From assembly GCA_041685645.1 (NCBI GenBank), contig JAWLFI010000004.1:1-35851 (forward strand): a stretch of DNA of 35,851 bases, read 5' to 3'. Shown piece after piece: positions 7,400 to 15,191 of this stretch (its first letter is position 1; each line of letters begins with the position of its first letter). Under the pieces are notes generated by a model. It saw nothing but the letters and a program-made list of their open reading frames with translations, was not told where the DNA came from and did not search any database. The stretch comes from JAWLFI01 sp041685645. Lineage in GTDB: Bacteria; Bacteroidota; Bacteroidia; Chitinophagales; Saprospiraceae. A program made the position numbers and the translations under genes.

Positions 7400-8527
7400 C
7401 TATATCATATTGTTCTGTTTAGAAGCGAGGAGGAAAATGAAGTACAACAAGCTAAGTGATGAGGCAAGTAAAATTAAAACTGTGATATAGCTCAACTCAT
7501 GAATACCCAGCGCAATGAGAATGAAGGACAGTTGGCTCATCGATAGTATGACTGTTGTTTGAGCATGCGAAAAGCCTTGGTCTATTAGCTGGTGATGTAG
7601 GTGCTTGCGATCCGGATAGAGTGGTGAATCTCCCTGAATAATCCGCAAAATGAACACTCTGGAGGTATCTATTATGGGCAAGATTAAAGCTCCAAGGACT
7701 ATGACCGGAGCTTTTGAAATGGCAAAAGGAGATTGCAGTAAAATCATGAGATGATCGGACTGGAAAAATGAAACGACCAAAAAGGAAATAGCTACACCTA
7801 AGACCATTGATCCTGAATCTCCCATAAAAATTCGCGCCGGAGTCCAATTGTACTTCAGAAAGGCCAGCCCGACTCCAACGAGAATAAAGGAGAAGAGAGA
7901 GAGACCGTAAAAGCCAGTCAGGTGATACCACACGCCTAAAAAGGAAGCGAGTATGATGATGATTGTAGTGCTGAGCCCATTGATACCATCGAGTAGGTTA
8001 ATACCATTGATAATCGTTAGCACCAGGAACGTACTTATCAGGTAGGATACGAACCCGGAGATTTCTCCAATACCAAATAGTCCAAACATACTGTTCATGT
8101 GCAGATGGCTGAGCACAAGCATGAGGGAGGCGGAAAGTACCTGCCAAAAAAGCTTAATCCATGGATTGATAGGTTGGATATCATCCCAAAGACCTACGCA
8201 GAACAGCATAGACATGGCCACTATGGCGTATCGAAGCTCCCAGAGGGTTTCCCCGGGAGCAAAAAGCGTCAGTGTGATAAGAATACCTAAAAATATATTG
8301 ACTCCGCCGAGATGAGGTGTTGAATCTTTATGAGATTTTCTGGGGTGGGGTTGATCGAGGAGATTGGATCTTCTGCAAAATGAAATGAGTGAGGGAATGG
8401 TGAAGAATACAAACAAAAGGGCAAAAACAATGGCAAAGCCGGTGATGATATATAAATCCAGGCTATCCAACTGCTCCCATGATTCCAGAGTGGCAAGTTT
8501 AAATATAATCAGTAAATAAAATTCCAT
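7400..8527 (-). CDS. WecA/MraY-like polyprenyl-phosphate sugar-1-phosphate transferase
   Basis: A 375-residue polytopic protein of the MraY/WecA/TagO superfamily, which transfers a HexNAc-1-phosphate from a UDP-sugar to undecaprenyl phosphate at the inner membrane. Family motifs are in order: DQPHPRKSHKDSTPHLGG (58-75), the metal-binding DD at 115-116, NGINLLDGINGLS (174-186), FMGDSGSM (235-241) and the cytoplasmic loop DRKHLHHQL (306-314). The spaced HLHH motif and absence of pentapeptide-specific features favour WecA-type initiation of O-antigen or capsule glycans over MraY. It stands alone: no glycosyltransferase cluster is in the window. The downstream 261-bp gap before crcB holds no gene; a weak promoter-like sequence lies upstream near 8565-8595. 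Confidence 0.88.
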   Translation of the reverse strand: MEFYLLIIFKLATLESWEQLDSLDLYIITGFAIVFALLFVFFTIPSLISFCRRSNLLDQPHPRKSHKDSTPHLGGVNIFLGILITLTLFAPGETLWELRYAIVAMSMLFCVGLWDDIQPINPWIKLFWQVLSASLMLVLSHLHMNSMFGLFGIGEISGFVSYLISTFLVLTIINGINLLDGINGLSTTIIIILASFLGVWYHLTGFYGLSLFSFILVGVGLAFLKYNWTPARIFMGDSGSMVLGVAISFLVVSFFQSDHLMILLQSPFAISKAPVIVLGALILPIIDTSRVFILRIIQGDSPLYPDRKHLHHQLIDQGFSHAQTTVILSMSQLSFILIALGIHELSYITVLILLASSLSLLYFIFLLASKQNNMI

Positions 8528-8564
8528 AATTATAAGTATAGGGTAAAATTCATTAATTTCAAGA

Positions 8565-8595
8565 CAAAATAATAAATTGTGAAGTAAAAAGGAAA
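8565..8595 (-). promoter_or_regulatory. Weak candidate promoter for the WecA-like gene
   Basis: The minus strand reads TTTC (plus 8592-8595), a 19-bp spacer, then TTATTTTG (plus 8565-8572), one mismatch from TAnnTTTG. The same TTTC variant precedes the purD and sprA boxes. Support is weak because the surrounding DNA is AT-rich. Confidence 0.3.
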
Positions 8596-8659
8596 TAAAA
8601 AGGAGGATTATTCGATCAAATGTCGATAATCAGATACTAAGCTCATGGTTTAGTGGGTT

Positions 8660-8720
8660 GAAGCTGTAAGCTAAGCAGGGCGGTAGAACGTAAAAAACCT
8701 AAGGCTTTAGCTTCAGCTTC
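8660..8720 (-). terminator. Long hairpin just after surA, possible terminator
   Basis: Arms at 8660-8676 and 8705-8720 pair over about 14 bp (GAAGCTG-AAGCTAA with a single-base bulge) around a loop of about 28 nt. It starts directly after the surA stop on the minus strand. There is no T-tract after the distal arm, although TTTTTT lies in the loop, so it may protect the 3' end of the message rather than terminate. Confidence 0.45.
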
Positions 8721-8721
8721 C

Positions 8722-10101
8722 CTACCTGGGCACGGAATAACTTGAGGGTTTGCTAGAGGTCCAGTCGCTAATATTTGGACAAGACTCGTATTCCTCAGCT
8801 ACTTCGATGTAAGTTGAGTTTCGTTTTTCCCGCATCCAGTCCATCAAGACTTCGCCTTTTTTCTTTTCTGAAGCTATTTTTTGAATCTTGGCATAATCAG
8901 AGGATAAACTGGCTTGATGCGGATCTGATCGGGAAACCAGTTTGATGATTTTAAAGAGCTTTTCTCCACTTCGATTCGTGTATTCAATAGGGTCTGTGAC
9001 ACCGCCTACATTCAGAGTGTCTGTGGCAAAGTAAATGTCGGGATCCAAATCACTTACTTCGAAGAAATTATCTCCTGATTGATTGTTGATAACTCTGCCG
9101 CTATTATTATAGGATTGTACGCCAGAGTATCCATGGATCCTCACGGCTTGTTCAAAACTGATGGAGTCTGCGACGATGAGTTCTTTTACCTTTTCGAGCT
9201 CTTTTTTTGTTCTGCTGTAATCATCCTCAGTCATCTCTGGTTTGATGAGGATGTGCTGAGTGTGGATATTATTCCCCCTTCTTTCCAACAACTTGATAAT
9301 GTGAAAACCAAATTCGGACTCCACGACTTCTGATATTTCTCCGGATCTTAAATTATAAGCAGCAGCTTCGTATTCGGGAACAAAACTCCCTCGCTTCATC
9401 ATGCCCAGGTCTCCTCCATTTCGAGCTGAACCCGGATCGTCTGAATATTGGCGAGCCATTTGAGTAAAACTGGTTGAGTCGTTAAGAATTTGCTGTCGAA
9501 TATTTTCGAGCCTTTCTCTTGCCGACTCCTTTCGATCTTCTGTAACCTCAGGTTGAATAACTAACTCCTGGATTTCCACTTCGGAATTGTAATAGGGTAC
9601 GCTGTCCTTTGGAATGGACTCAAAGAATTCTACAACTTCGGAGGGCGTAGATGAGGCTCGGGACATGACCTTTTCTCGCATCTGCTCCGCCATCATTTGA
9701 TGTCTCATTTCCCGGGTCATTTCCTTTCTCACCTCTTCTACTGTTTTCCCGTAGTAGGACTCAAATTGGCTTACGTCATTGTTCATCATGTTCAAAATTC
9801 GCTCAATTCTCCCGTCAATTTCGGCAGTCACTTGCTCTTCAGGTACTGTAATACTGTCCATTCTCGCTTGATTGACCATGAGTTTTTGTGCCAGGATGCC
9901 CTCTAAAATTTCGCATCGCTCCGGCTGTCCAATGGTTTCCCCCTCGTCCTTCAGATAAGCGACTTGTTCTTCCAGATCTGAGAGCAAAATGAGTTCACCA
10001 CCTACCTTGGCAATCACTTTATTGACAAGACCGGTTTGCGCTTGCATTGCTGGGGATAGAGCGAATGAAATGAAAAAGAGAAAGATGAAGGATTTTTTCA
10101 T
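8722..10101 (-). CDS. surA: SurA-like periplasmic peptidylprolyl isomerase
   Basis: A 459-residue secreted foldase with a signal peptide (residues 1-21, cleaved near MQAQ), a SurA N-terminal chaperone region (about 24-170), a first parvulin domain (about 176-275) and a second, more divergent one (about 280-388). The first has the full parvulin pattern: DDPGSARNGGDLGMM, VPEYEAAAY, SGEISEVVESEFGFHIIKL. The second starts THQ-type with TQHILIKPE but lacks the GGDLG core, as in SurA where one domain is inactive. SurA escorts unfolded outer-membrane proteins to the BAM complex. It is the last gene of the purD-foldase operon; its ATG overlaps the stop of the preceding lipoprotein gene by 4 nt, implying translational coupling. 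Confidence 0.92.
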   Translation of the reverse strand: MKKSFIFLFFISFALSPAMQAQTGLVNKVIAKVGGELILLSDLEEQVAYLKDEGETIGQPERCEILEGILAQKLMVNQARMDSITVPEEQVTAEIDGRIERILNMMNNDVSQFESYYGKTVEEVRKEMTREMRHQMMAEQMREKVMSRASSTPSEVVEFFESIPKDSVPYYNSEVEIQELVIQPEVTEDRKESARERLENIRQQILNDSTSFTQMARQYSDDPGSARNGGDLGMMKRGSFVPEYEAAAYNLRSGEISEVVESEFGFHIIKLLERRGNNIHTQHILIKPEMTEDDYSRTKKELEKVKELIVADSISFEQAVRIHGYSGVQSYNNSGRVINNQSGDNFFEVSDLDPDIYFATDTLNVGGVTDPIEYTNRSGEKLFKIIKLVSRSDPHQASLSSDYAKIQKIASEKKKGEVLMDWMREKRNSTYIEVAEEYESCPNISDWTSSKPSSYSVPR

Positions 10102-11003
10102 TGTATTTTGATTTTTACGATATTGTTATTTACGGCCTCTTTATATAGGCGTTCTCTGTATTGCTGTAAAAAGCTTTCTTTTCGTTGGTGTAAAATATAT
10201 TTTTTGATCTTGTCTTCTACAAATCTGAGCGGAGCAACTTCTCCTCCCTCTTTTCTTTCTATGTAATCCAAAAGCAGGACGCCATCTTCTTCGAAGTTTT
10301 CTCGAAGGATCATTCCCGGGGACTTTACCGTTACTTTATCCTTAACATCAGTGGGTAGCAAGGAAAAGAGTTCATTCTCTTCCCACCACAAATTTGGGTT
10401 GAGATTGTAATTGCTAGCATAGAGTTCAGCGAGATTTCCCCATTTTTCATCTGTAAACTCCTTGTCTTCCTCCCAGTGTTGTTTTATTTCTTCTACTGAT
10501 ATGTTTGCATTTGTGATGACAATCCATCGGGCCCGGTAAATCGGTTGATCTAAAATAAACGAAGAGGTGTTTTCCTTGTATTGCTGCGCAATTTGCTCTT
10601 CAGATATAGCGCTATCTAGTTCTGTTTTTAGCAATTCTTGTTCGTATTTATGGATTAAGAGGGACTTTTCGTATTCCTCTACCATTCGCTGAATGGTCTG
10701 ATCATCCCGAAGCTTCTTTTTTGCCCGCTGATTCATCAACTCATCTTTTATCCAGCGATTTATGTACCTTTTCAATACTCGAAGGCTGTCCTCTTTTGAT
10801 AAATGATTTAATCTGATATCCTCCAGGCCGTTTTGAGTTAGTACTGCACCGTTGACCTCAGCAACTACTTGGGAGTTGTCGCGATTGGCTTTTCTATCCG
10901 ACACCCAATCACAAGAACAAACGCCGACGCATAGTAATAGACAAGCCGAAAAAAGCCAAGCCTCAATGGATCGTAGAATTGTATTTGGATGAATAGGGTT
11001 CAT
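10098..11003 (-). CDS. SurA_N-like lipoprotein without a visible PPIase domain
   Basis: A 301-residue protein with an N-terminal hydrophobic stretch (about residues 15-30) ending in VCSC, a likely lipobox with C32 as lipidated residue. The following region, VVAEVNGAVLTQNGLEDIR and the basic/acidic helices after it, has the look of a SurA/PpiD N-terminal chaperone segment. I see none of the parvulin motifs (no GGDLG, no GxHI), so it is probably a chaperone-only relative. It is flanked on both sides by genuine parvulins in the same operon: a 68-nt gap after the 657-residue one and a 4-nt overlap with surA. The inference is a membrane-anchored partner of the two enzymes. Family assignment is moderate; existence of the gene is secure. 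Confidence 0.8.
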   Translation of the reverse strand: MNPIHPNTILRSIEAWLFSACLLLCVGVCSCDWVSDRKANRDNSQVVAEVNGAVLTQNGLEDIRLNHLSKEDSLRVLKRYINRWIKDELMNQRAKKKLRDDQTIQRMVEEYEKSLLIHKYEQELLKTELDSAISEEQIAQQYKENTSSFILDQPIYRARWIVITNANISVEEIKQHWEEDKEFTDEKWGNLAELYASNYNLNPNLWWEENELFSLLPTDVKDKVTVKSPGMILRENFEEDGVLLLDYIERKEGGEVAPLRFVEDKIKKYILHQRKESFLQQYRERLYKEAVNNNIVKIKIQ

Positions 11004-11028
11004 TGAGTTATCTAAAATTATTGGCTTC

Positions 11029-11062
11029 CTCCCTTTTCTGCTCGTCGATTAAAGAAAGGGAG
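11029..11062 (-). other. Hairpin in the operon gap between two foldase genes
   Basis: CTCCCTTT at 11029-11036 pairs with AAAGGGAG at 11055-11062 around an 18-nt loop. It fills the 68-nt space between the 657-residue parvulin and the lipoprotein gene. No T-tract follows, so it may tune message stability or partial read-through rather than end transcription. Confidence 0.4.
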
Positions 11063-11071
11063 AATCTGTTG

Positions 11072-13045
11072 TTATTGATACTGTCTTTTTAAAGACCTCA
11101 ATATTTTATTGTTGGTCTTTACTTTGAATTCAGAGCGCAAATCTTTAACCCATTGCTCCTCCAGTTCATTTTGATAATCTGAAATGACATAGCCCCGGGC
11201 TTCCTCGAGCTTTTTGGTTTGAGCCGGGATAATTTCCTCAATATATTCAAAAGTGCATTCCCCATCTTTATTTTTCACGTCATACAAAACGCCCTCCTGC
11301 CAGCTAATGGCTTTCTCCGATTTCCCCTTTTCAATGGTTTCAGTGGTGTAAGTGAGTAAGGATTTTTTCTTATTGGTCGCATCAACAGTTTTTCTCACTC
11401 CTTTGCGCAGTAACTGATTGGTGATTTTATCACATTGCTTTTCGTCCTCGGATTGGAGTGTGAAGGAATAGATGCGAGCTCTGTCATTCCACTGGTAATT
11501 CTCCATGTTTTTTTCATAAAACTCCCTCAAGCCTATTGAATCCTTTGGAGCTTTATCCCAAACTTCATTTTTGGTTATCTCAAATAACAGAATGCCCTCT
11601 TCGTACTCTTTCATCAGGTGTTTGAATTCGGGGTATTTCTGTTCCAGTTGGCTCTCCTCATATTCAATCGCCGCTTCATCTACAAAACTTTCGAAAAGAT
11701 GATCAAGGGCTTCTTTCGCTTTCATTTTTCGGTCCAAGCGCATTCTCTCTCTCGTTTTCCGTTTCAAAAAGTTGAGAAAATCAGCATTCGTTTTTGTCAC
11801 CTTTTCTCCAAAACTAAAGAGATCAACAGGAGCATCAACTTCCGGAATCTCCCATTTATAAGTCGTAAAATCAGACGATAAATTGGCTTTAAAAGTATCG
11901 AGCCAATTTGACTTTAAAGTGAATGGAGCCTCATCTTTGATTTCTTCGATGAGTGCATCTTGCGCAATATCTAGTCGATTAGTTTTTTTGAGATCAGATA
12001 AGATCTGAGCACGGGATTCTTCATAGCTCAAATCTTGTGGTCTGATTTTCTCTCCTCTTTTAAATATATGCCAACCAAGAGAGGAACTGATGGGTTCTGT
12101 GTACTCGCCTTCTTCTTCCAGAGCAAAGACGGCATCCTCTACTTTGTCCTCATAGGTGTTCGTTGAAATAAAGCCCAAATAGCCATCATTGTATTTGGTG
12201 TTGTCATCTTCTGAGTATTTTTGCGCTATGTTTTTAAAGCTCGCTCCGTTCTCGAGTTCATCATAGGCTTCCTGAATTTTTGTTTTCTTTCTTTCGCTTT
12301 CTCTTTCGAAGTTGTTATCACGAGGAGAGGGTCGACGAACAAAAACATGCGACAATGCCAAACGTCCCCGGGTCGGTCTTTGGTCGAGCACTTTAATGAG
12401 GTGTAATCCCATTTCCGAGGCAATCGGTCCGCCTATTTCACCGACTTGCAATTGATAAGCCGTATCTTCTACTTGTTCAAATCCCCTGGCAAAAGGAGCA
12501 GATAAATATCCAATATTGCCATTTTGCTCTTTACTGCCGGGATCATCGGAATATTTTTCTGCTAGATCTCCAAAATCAGCATCGGGGAGTCGCTTTATAC
12601 TATCTAGTAGTTGTGCAGCTTTTTTTCTACCTTTTTCATCTTGATAGTCAATTAAAATATGGGCAATTTCCAACTCCGTTTTATTGCGTTCATACATTTG
12701 GCGCGCCACTTTCTCTTGTAATTGTTTATCGAGCAGGTAGTTCCTGGCGAGTTGCCTTCTGTAGGAGTTTAATTCTTCTCGAATATGAGCTAGCGTGTCC
12801 AATCCCTGATCTCTAGCGGCTTTTACCTTAAGCTTGAATTTGATATAAAGGTCCAGGTATTCCTCAAAGTCCTCTTTCGTGGGTTTCGCTGCTCCTCTGT
12901 TATTTTTTTCAAATACATATTGAAATTCATCAGCTGTAACGACGAGGCCATCAACCGAAAAGAGCACTTCCTCATTCTGGGCTGAAAGGAAGAGAAAGGG
13001 AGCAAAAAATGAGAGACAGAAGAAAAGAGCTGTGAAGCGTTTCAT
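11072..13045 (-). CDS. Periplasmic peptidylprolyl isomerase with two parvulin domains
   Basis: A 657-residue protein with a signal peptide (about residues 1-22, cleaved near LSAQ), an N-terminal SurA-like helical region (about 27-122), two parvulin domains (about 125-222 and 230-332) and a long C-terminal region of more than 300 residues of unassigned fold. The first domain shows LEIAHILI, SDDPGSKEQNGNIGYL, VGEIGGPIASEMGLHLIKV; the second shows LSHVFVRR, YSEDDNTKYNDGYLGF and SSLGWHIFKR. It belongs to the SurA-type foldases that help export and folding of envelope proteins. It follows purD by 18 nt and precedes the lipoprotein chaperone, so it is the second gene of the operon. The large C-terminal extension is not found in E. 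coli SurA. Confidence 0.88.
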   Translation of the reverse strand: MKRFTALFFCLSFFAPFLFLSAQNEEVLFSVDGLVVTADEFQYVFEKNNRGAAKPTKEDFEEYLDLYIKFKLKVKAARDQGLDTLAHIREELNSYRRQLARNYLLDKQLQEKVARQMYERNKTELEIAHILIDYQDEKGRKKAAQLLDSIKRLPDADFGDLAEKYSDDPGSKEQNGNIGYLSAPFARGFEQVEDTAYQLQVGEIGGPIASEMGLHLIKVLDQRPTRGRLALSHVFVRRPSPRDNNFERESERKKTKIQEAYDELENGASFKNIAQKYSEDDNTKYNDGYLGFISTNTYEDKVEDAVFALEEEGEYTEPISSSLGWHIFKRGEKIRPQDLSYEESRAQILSDLKKTNRLDIAQDALIEEIKDEAPFTLKSNWLDTFKANLSSDFTTYKWEIPEVDAPVDLFSFGEKVTKTNADFLNFLKRKTRERMRLDRKMKAKEALDHLFESFVDEAAIEYEESQLEQKYPEFKHLMKEYEEGILLFEITKNEVWDKAPKDSIGLREFYEKNMENYQWNDRARIYSFTLQSEDEKQCDKITNQLLRKGVRKTVDATNKKKSLLTYTTETIEKGKSEKAISWQEGVLYDVKNKDGECTFEYIEEIIPAQTKKLEEARGYVISDYQNELEEQWVKDLRSEFKVKTNNKILRSLKRQYQ

Positions 13046-13063
13046 AGATTTGGGATTGTGATG

Positions 13064-14338
13064 TTAAACATCTAAGTCTGAACCGATATCCGAACGATAA
13101 TATTTCCCTTCGAAGTGTATTTCTCGAGCACCTTTTTGACTGATCGCTTTCGCCCGGGATGGATCACTGTGTAATCCAACAGTCGCGAGGACTCTGCCCC
13201 CATTGGTAAGGAGTTGGTCATCCTGCCATTTTGTTCCCGCGTGATAAACGAAATACTCCGATGAATCCTTCGGAATAGATATTTCCTTTCCCTTTTCGTA
13301 GGTTTCCGGGTAACCACCACTGCATAAAACGGTGCAAATGGCGGATTCATTGGTGAATTCCAACTGGCGATACCCGAGATTTTGTCTTGCACAATCGCTT
13401 AATAAGTGTAGGAAGTCTCCCTGGATTCGCGGCAGGATGACTTGAGTTTCCGGATCGCCCAATCGGCAGTTGTATTCAATGACAAAAGGTTCTTCATCAA
13501 CTAAGATGAGTCCAAAAAATAAAAAACCATTATACGGAATACCCTCTTGTTTTAAACCGTCAAAGGTGGGTTCGATAATTTGTTTTCGTACTTTTTCAAG
13601 AATATCGGGAGTAATGCCGGGCACAGGAGAAACCGCTCCCATGCCACCGGTGTTGAGTCCTACATCTCCCTCACCAACCCTTTTGTAGTCTTTTGCCACG
13701 GGAAGTAATACATAATCTGCGCCATCGCAGAGTGCAAATACTGAGAATTCCAGGCCCTCTAAAAAAGATTCAATGATTAAGGTTTGACCCGCGGGTCCAA
13801 ATTTCCCACCGAGGATAGCTCGACATTCTTCCTGTGCCTCCGTTGCATCGCGGAGAATAACAACCCCCTTACCTGCAGCCAGGCCGTCCGCTTTGAGCAC
13901 ATATGGCCCGGTTTGTTCGCGAATGTAGCTAAGCGCCTCTTCTAATTCACTCCGATTGAAACTGCGGTATTCAGCTGTAGGAATTCGATGCTTCTTCATA
14001 AAGGCTTTGGCATATCGCTTACTTCCTTCGAGGCGAGCGGCAGCTTTTTTTGGACCAATAATTTGTAGTTCGTTCAAATCCTCTTCAGACTCCAGCTGAT
14101 CTACCAATCCGTTGACTAATGGTCCCTCTGGACCAATGACCAACATTTCTATTTGCCGGAGCAGAATAAATTCTTTCAGGGCTGAGATATCTTCGAGATC
14201 CAGTTCCACATTCGTCCCTAAATTCCGAGTACCACCGTTACCGGGAGCGACGTAAAGTTTCTTGCAGTCGGGACTTTGGGCAAGCTTCCAGGCAATAGTA
14301 AACTCTCTTCCTCCGCTTCCGATGATTAAAATATTCAT
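13064..14338 (-). CDS. purD: Phosphoribosylamine-glycine ligase (GAR synthetase)
   Basis: PurD joins phosphoribosylamine and glycine with ATP to make GAR, the second step of de novo purine synthesis, in the cytoplasm. The 424-residue protein has the normal length and ATP-grasp layout: the N-terminal IIGSGGRE loop, GPEGPLVNGLVD, GSKRYAKAFM, LKADGLAAGKGVVI (ATP lid), NTGGMGAVSPVP, and the metal-binding IEYNCRLGDPETQ. The usual GGREHA at the N-terminus reads GGREFT here (F13). It leads an operon whose other members are envelope foldases, with only 18 nt to the next gene, and has its own promoter. The pairing has no metabolic logic I can state. Confidence 0.96.
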   Translation of the reverse strand: MNILIIGSGGREFTIAWKLAQSPDCKKLYVAPGNGGTRNLGTNVELDLEDISALKEFILLRQIEMLVIGPEGPLVNGLVDQLESEEDLNELQIIGPKKAAARLEGSKRYAKAFMKKHRIPTAEYRSFNRSELEEALSYIREQTGPYVLKADGLAAGKGVVILRDATEAQEECRAILGGKFGPAGQTLIIESFLEGLEFSVFALCDGADYVLLPVAKDYKRVGEGDVGLNTGGMGAVSPVPGITPDILEKVRKQIIEPTFDGLKQEGIPYNGFLFFGLILVDEEPFVIEYNCRLGDPETQVILPRIQGDFLHLLSDCARQNLGYRQLEFTNESAICTVLCSGGYPETYEKGKEISIPKDSSEYFVYHAGTKWQDDQLLTNGGRVLATVGLHSDPSRAKAISQKGAREIHFEGKYYRSDIGSDLDV

Positions 14339-14364
14339 GCGATTATTTTTGTAGATGCATGCGC

Positions 14365-14395
14365 CAAAGATACAGACTCGGGAGCAGAATGGAAA
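14365..14395 (-). promoter_or_regulatory. Promoter for the purD-foldase operon
   Basis: On the minus strand TTTC (plus 14392-14395), a 19-bp spacer and TATCTTTG (plus 14365-14372), a perfect TAnnTTTG box. The start of purD is 27 nt downstream. The region is back to back with the ruvA promoter, leaving about 40 bp between the two -7 boxes. Confidence 0.6.
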
Positions 14396-14411
14396 TGCTG
14401 ACTTGAGATAC

Positions 14412-14442
14412 TTTTTTTTATACTGATATTATTGTACTTTTG
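14412..14442 (+). promoter_or_regulatory. Candidate promoter for ruvA
   Basis: TACTTTTG at 14435-14442 is a perfect TAnnTTTG box; 19 bp upstream the T-tract gives TTTT rather than TTTG. The ruvA ATG lies only 19 nt beyond the box, so the leader would be very short. Confidence 0.45.
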
Positions 14443-14461
14443 TATTAGTAAAATATTAAAT

Positions 14462-15049
14462 ATGTATGAATATTTCTCTGGACGGGTCGTTGATATTAAG
14501 CCGGACCACGTCGTCATCGACAACGGTGGTGTGGGGTATCGCTTACATATCAGCCTAAATACCTTTCAGTGGATAGGGTCAAAAAAAGAGGTGCAGCTCT
14601 GGTCTTATTTGCACGTAAAGGAAGATTTGATGGCCCTGTATGGTTTTGGCTCATTAGAGGAAAGAGCGACCTTTGAGTTGCTAATAACGGTCAGTGGAAT
14701 CGGAACCACTACCGCCCAACTAATTCTTTCTTCCTTAAATCCCGGGGAGGTGAGGGCAGCGATTTTGAGTCAGAATACGTCTGTATTTAAAGCGGTGAAA
14801 GGAATTGGAGAAAAGACAGCGAAACGATTGATGATAGATTTAAATGACAAAATAGGCAATATTGAAGGTGCAGAGATGTTAGAGAGTAACTTGGATTCTT
14901 TTTCTTTCCAAAAGGAAGCGGAATCAGCTTTAACGGCTTTGGGCTTTCCATCGGGAAAGGTGAGAAAGGTGCTGAATGACTTAGATCGGGAACGAGATTT
15001 TGAGAGTGTGGAAGAGATGATTAAAGCCTGTTTAAAAAAACTTTCTTAA
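14462..15049 (+). CDS. ruvA: Holliday junction DNA helicase subunit RuvA
   Basis: RuvA binds four-way DNA junctions as a tetramer and recruits RuvB to drive branch migration. The 195-residue protein has the three standard parts: an OB-fold (1-62) beginning MYEYFSGRVVDI with GGVGYRL, a double helix-hairpin-helix (LLITVSGIGTTTAQLIL and FKAVKGIGEKTAKRLMIDL), and a C-terminal RuvB-contacting domain from about residue 145 with ALTALGF. The ATG is chosen because the conserved N-terminus begins there; the frame stays open 10 codons upstream to a TTG with no homology. It precedes sprA, an arrangement I recall as common in Bacteroidota. ruvB and ruvC are not in the window. Confidence 0.95.
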   Translation: MYEYFSGRVVDIKPDHVVIDNGGVGYRLHISLNTFQWIGSKKEVQLWSYLHVKEDLMALYGFGSLEERATFELLITVSGIGTTTAQLILSSLNPGEVRAAILSQNTSVFKAVKGIGEKTAKRLMIDLNDKIGNIEGAEMLESNLDSFSFQKEAESALTALGFPSGKVRKVLNDLDRERDFESVEEMIKACLKKLS

Positions 15050-15074
15050 TTGATGAAAAAGTACTTTATATTTG
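15042..15074 (+). promoter_or_regulatory. Promoter for sprA
   Basis: TATATTTG at 15067-15074 is a perfect TAnnTTTG box, with TTTC at 15042-15045 21 bp upstream inside the last codons of ruvA. It would give sprA a leader of about 110 nt, independent of ruvA read-through. Confidence 0.5.
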
Positions 15075-15089
15075 CCCATCCAATAATAG

Positions 15090-15109
15090 ATCGCCTAAAA
15101 AAAGGCGAT
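15090..15109 (+). other. Small hairpin in the sprA leader
   Basis: ATCGCC and GGCGAT form a perfect 6-bp stem around an 8-nt A-rich loop, in the 142-nt gap between ruvA and sprA and downstream of the proposed sprA promoter. No T-tract follows, so it is not a typical terminator; it may stabilise the leader of this very long message. Confidence 0.4.
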
Positions 15110-15191
15110 TTGCAACATACGTCAACAAACCCACTTCCTATCGAATAGACTTTTTACAAACAATCGAAGTTATCAGATTGAATAAAAGTAT

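Noticed and set aside
14432..14461. Upstream TTG start for RuvA
   Set aside because: The added ten residues have no family counterpart and overlap the -7 box; MYEYFSG is the conserved N-terminus.
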